A model generated the notes under the pieces. The model saw nothing but the letters and a program-made list of their open reading frames with translations. It made no database searches and was not told the DNA's origin. Of a stretch of DNA of 16,571 nucleotides, positions 14,310 through 16,571 are shown piece after piece. Origin of the DNA: Bacillota bacterium (GTDB lineage Bacteria; Bacillota; Clostridia; Oscillospirales; Acutalibacteraceae); NCBI GenBank assembly GCA_029007015.1, contig JAQXHB010000082.1, positions 1-16,571 on the forward strand, given 5' to 3'. A program made the translations under genes and the position numbers. Position 1 is the first letter of the stretch. Every line of letters begins with the position of its first letter.

Positions 14310-15108
14310 GGATATGACCATGGGCCAGTATTTTCCAACCGGCTCGGTCATTCACCGACTGGATGCCAGAGTCAAACTGATTTGCACAATAGCGTTTATT
14401 GTCGCCATATTTATGACCGATAATTTCATCATGCTCGGCTTTTGCGCGGTCGCGACAGGGGTAATGATAGCCGTCTCCAAGGTGCACATCAAACTCTATC
14501 TCAAGATGCTCAAGTCGATTTGGCCGGTCATTGTGCTCACCTCGATACTCAACATCTTTTATGTTAAGGGTGACACGCTGGTCTCATTTTGGATAATCAA
14601 TATCACAGTTCAGGGTGTGCTAAAGTCGGTGTTCATTGCACTGCGCATCATGCTGCTGATACTGGTCAGTTCCATGCTGACCTACTGCACATCTCCCACC
14701 GAACTGACCGACGGCATTGAGCGGCTGCTTTCGCCCCTCAGGCATATCGGTTTGGGTGAGGCGGTACACACGCTGGCGATGATGACATCCATTGCCATGC
14801 GGTTTATACCGACGCTGGTGGACGAAACCGAAAAAATTATGAACGCGCAAAAGGCGAGGGGCGCCGATTTTGATTCAGGCAATCTGATTGGCCGCGTCAA
14901 GGCCATGCTGCCGATAATGATACCGTTGCTGATGTCGGCCGTCCGCCGCGCAATAGATTTGGCTCAGGCCATGGAGTGCCGCTGTTACAACGGCGGCGCC
15001 GGCAGGACAAAGATGAAACAGTTGCACATCGGCACGCGAGATGTGGCGGCGCTCATCATTGTGGCGGCCATTGTGGCCGTAGTTGTAATGGGGAGGATTT
15101 GGCTGTGA
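14302..15108 (+). CDS. ecfT: ECF transporter transmembrane protein EcfT
   Basis: EcfT is the membrane scaffold that couples ATP hydrolysis to the S component. From ATG 14302 it has 268 residues, with hydrophobic segments at about 25-40, 43-59, 72-88, 104-126 and 247-266. The two ATPase-coupling motifs lie in the cytoplasmic helices: ARG at 185-187 (NAQKARGADF) and CRC at 226-228 (AMECRCYNGG). The second is more often ARG or ARC in relatives. GTG 14293 would add three residues but sits only two bases from the AAGGG ribosome binding site (14286-14290), whereas ATG 14302 is eleven bases away. It overlaps ecfA2 by eight bases and truA by four. Confidence 0.94.
   Translation: MLKDMTMGQYFPTGSVIHRLDARVKLICTIAFIVAIFMTDNFIMLGFCAVATGVMIAVSKVHIKLYLKMLKSIWPVIVLTSILNIFYVKGDTLVSFWIINITVQGVLKSVFIALRIMLLILVSSMLTYCTSPTELTDGIERLLSPLRHIGLGEAVHTLAMMTSIAMRFIPTLVDETEKIMNAQKARGADFDSGNLIGRVKAMLPIMIPLLMSAVRRAIDLAQAMECRCYNGGAGRTKMKQLHIGTRDVAALIIVAAIVAVVVMGRIWL
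15090..15097 (+). promoter_or_regulatory. Ribosome binding site deciding the truA start
   Basis: GGGGAGGA lies seven bases before GTG 15105. It rules against the open upstream extension that begins at 14976 inside ecfT. Confidence 0.75.
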
Positions 15109-15875
15109 GACGCCTGCTTGTGACCATTCGGTACGACGGCACCGCATATCATGGGTGGCAGGTGCAGTCGAATGCGGTAACGGTGCAGTCGGCGGTGCAG
15201 GATGCCCTTGAGCAGACAGTGGGCATGCGGCCGAATGTCACCGGATGCAGTCGCACTGACACAGGCGTGCACGCCGATATGTTCTGCTTTCACACCGATA
15301 TCGGCGGCTCCATTTCGTGTGACCGATTGGTGTCGGCGCTCAATGCACATTTGCCCGATGATATCGCCGCCTACGACTGCCGCGAGGTGCCGGGCGACTT
15401 TCACGCTCGCTATTCGTGCACCGGCAAACGGTACTGCTACCGGTTTTACGATGGGCGCAGTCGCAATCCGTTTTGGATGAAGTATGCGTCCCGCGTTCCG
15501 GTGCGGCTCGACGAGAGTGCCATGAACGAGGCGGCCGCGCATTTTATGGGGCGGCACGATTTTGCCGGTTTTTGTTCGGTCGGCTCATCGGTCAGCGACA
15601 CGGTGCGCACGGTCAGCGAGTCGTGCGTCCGACGGGACGGCGATGTAGTGACCTTCAGCGTGGCGGCCGACGGATTTTTATATAACATGGTGCGGATAAT
15701 GGCCGGCACACTGCTCGATGTCGGAATGGGCAGAACGGCGGCCGACAGCCTGCCGCAAATAGTTGCCTCGTGCGACAGAAAAATGGCCGGCGCAACGGCC
15801 AAACCGCACGGGCTGATACTGGATAAGGTTTTTTACGGGGGTGACCGATTTGGCGTACGAAAAGAAGAAATTTAA
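15105..15875 (+). CDS. truA: tRNA pseudouridine synthase TruA
   Basis: TruA makes pseudouridine at positions 38-40 of the tRNA anticodon stem. From GTG 15105 the protein has 256 residues, normal for the family, and begins with the typical strand RRLLVTIRYDGTAYHGWQ. The catalytic aspartate is D52 in GCSRTDTGVHA (48-57 region). Further family blocks are FHARYSCTGKRYCYRF and NMVRIMAGTLLDVG. The GTG overlaps the ecfT stop (GTGA), indicating coupling. ecfA1-ecfA2-ecfT-truA is the standard order in Firmicutes, where it usually follows the ribosomal-protein operons rather than glmM. Confidence 0.96.
   Translation: MRRLLVTIRYDGTAYHGWQVQSNAVTVQSAVQDALEQTVGMRPNVTGCSRTDTGVHADMFCFHTDIGGSISCDRLVSALNAHLPDDIAAYDCREVPGDFHARYSCTGKRYCYRFYDGRSRNPFWMKYASRVPVRLDESAMNEAAAHFMGRHDFAGFCSVGSSVSDTVRTVSESCVRRDGDVVTFSVAADGFLYNMVRIMAGTLLDVGMGRTAADSLPQIVASCDRKMAGATAKPHGLILDKVFYGGDRFGVRKEEI
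15837..15844 (+). promoter_or_regulatory. Ribosome binding site favouring the TTG start of the last gene
   Basis: GGGGGTGA, inside the 3' end of truA, is five bases before TTG 15850. The in-frame GTG at 15841 lies within this site and is less likely. Confidence 0.5.
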
Positions 15876-16571
15876 AAAGCAGCCCAAATCAAAGCAGCGC
15901 AAGTCAGACGACGCTGTGGACAGCATTTCAATGGCACCTAAGTCATCCAAGGATATAAAGCGCGAAAGCGTCAAGGACAAGCCGCTCAAGCGGCGGGCCA
16001 TGGCGCCGCGTCAGCCCCTTGAGATAATCGAGGGCGGCGAGACAAAGCGCCGCCGCACAAGACTGGCCAATCTCATCACGGTGGGCGTCAGCCTTTTGGT
16101 GGTTATCTTGCTGGTGGCGGCGCAACTGCTGACGCCGACCGGCCTCATCGAATGGACGCGCAATCGCGTGGCGGAAATGGGCATAGGCCAACTGCCGACC
16201 GAGGTCAGCGGGTCAAAGGCTCTCAATATGCAGCGCTCGGGCGGCAGAGTCAATATTTTGACCGACACCGAGTTAATAGTGTACGGCAAGTCGGGCAAAC
16301 TGATAACGACTGTTCAGCACGGCTATTCATCACCCGTAATGCGCACATCGGCCGAGCGCACCCTCGTTTATGACTGCGGCGGCAGAAGCGTGCGGGTTGA
16401 TACGCTGACCGGCAATATTTTTACCGTCAGCGACAGCGACACGGTCATTTGCGCCGATATCAGCGACAGCGGCTCCTTCGCCGTGGTGACATCGCCCGAC
16501 GACTACGCAGCCACCATGACCGTTTACGATAAAGGCGCAGACCCCGTATATCGCTGGAACTCCTCCGGCAG
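15850..16571 (+). CDS. Membrane-anchored DUF5711-like protein, 3'-truncated by window edge
   Basis: The frame is open from TTG 15850 (or GTG 15841) to the last base without a stop; about 240 residues are visible. Residues 1-73 are very basic and low in complexity (many KK, KR and RRR runs). A single hydrophobic segment at about 74-94 (SLLVVILLVAAQLL) would span the membrane with the N terminus inside. The rest is beta-rich with repeating blocks such as VNILTDTELIVYGKSGKLI and DTLTGNIFTVSDSDTVICADISDSG, suggestive of a beta-propeller outside the cell. This matches my recollection of the DUF5711 family of Clostridia, whose function is unknown. It overlaps truA by 26 bases. I am sure it is a gene; the family name is tentative and no function is proposed. 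Confidence 0.8.
   Translation, partial: MAYEKKKFKKQPKSKQRKSDDAVDSISMAPKSSKDIKRESVKDKPLKRRAMAPRQPLEIIEGGETKRRRTRLANLITVGVSLLVVILLVAAQLLTPTGLIEWTRNRVAEMGIGQLPTEVSGSKALNMQRSGGRVNILTDTELIVYGKSGKLITTVQHGYSSPVMRTSAERTLVYDCGGRSVRVDTLTGNIFTVSDSDTVICADISDSGSFAVVTSPDDYAATMTVYDKGADPVYRWNSSG

Noticed and set aside
13422..14351. 309-residue open frame on the - strand
   Set aside because: It is antisense to ecfA2, whose ABC motifs are all present. No independent support.
14976..15104. Upstream extension of truA
   Set aside because: The added 43 residues are a shadow of ecfT, and GTG 15105 with GGGGAGGA gives the family N terminus.
1..16571. CRISPR array, insertion sequence, prophage or defence island
   Set aside because: I found no spaced repeats, terminal inverted repeats, transposase or integrase. 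Gene content is uniformly housekeeping, on one strand, with even composition.

Overview
The window is a dense, single-strand stretch of bacterial housekeeping genes. All 18 genes I accept lie on the + strand, usually with 0-30 bases between them or with short overlaps. The content and order point to a Gram-positive bacterium of the class Clostridia, probably a fairly GC-rich gut-type lineage. The evidence is a ylmE(yggS)-sepF-ylmH-divIVA division cluster followed by lspA and an RluD-type synthase, a transketolase split into two subunits, ruvC together with ruvAB, and an ecfA1-ecfA2-ecfT-truA module. I cannot name genus or species.

Region 1 (1-6132) runs from the 3' part of a HlyD-like membrane-fusion protein, through the PLP-binding YggS/YlmE protein, SepF, YlmH and DivIVA, to signal peptidase II, a large-subunit-type pseudouridine synthase and a Cof-type HAD phosphatase. 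It joins division-site assembly (SepF, DivIVA) to envelope and RNA-modification functions. Region 2 (6133-8065) holds the two transketolase subunits behind an 86-base gap and ends in a strong intrinsic terminator.

Region 3 (8066-16571) starts with the only convincing promoter in the window, a near-consensus sigma-A promoter with an extended -10. A perfect 8-bp inverted repeat sits at the start of the leader. One apparent transcription unit follows: ruvC-ruvA-ruvB (Holliday-junction processing), glmM (UDP-GlcNAc supply), an RlmI/RlmK-like methyltransferase, the energising module of an ECF vitamin transporter (EcfA1, EcfA2, EcfT), truA, and a membrane-anchored protein resembling DUF5711, cut by the window end.

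I saw no mobile element, CRISPR array, tRNA, rRNA or obvious horizontally acquired island, and no clearly new multi-gene system. The points most worth a second look are the leader between the terminator and ruvC, the placement of the ECF-truA module behind ruvCAB-glmM, the PUA-less methyltransferase, the altered DivIVA membrane-contact residues, and the concentration of TTG/GTG starts in the second half. No stretch over 300 bases lacks a gene; the two largest gaps are 8011-8151 and 6133-6218.
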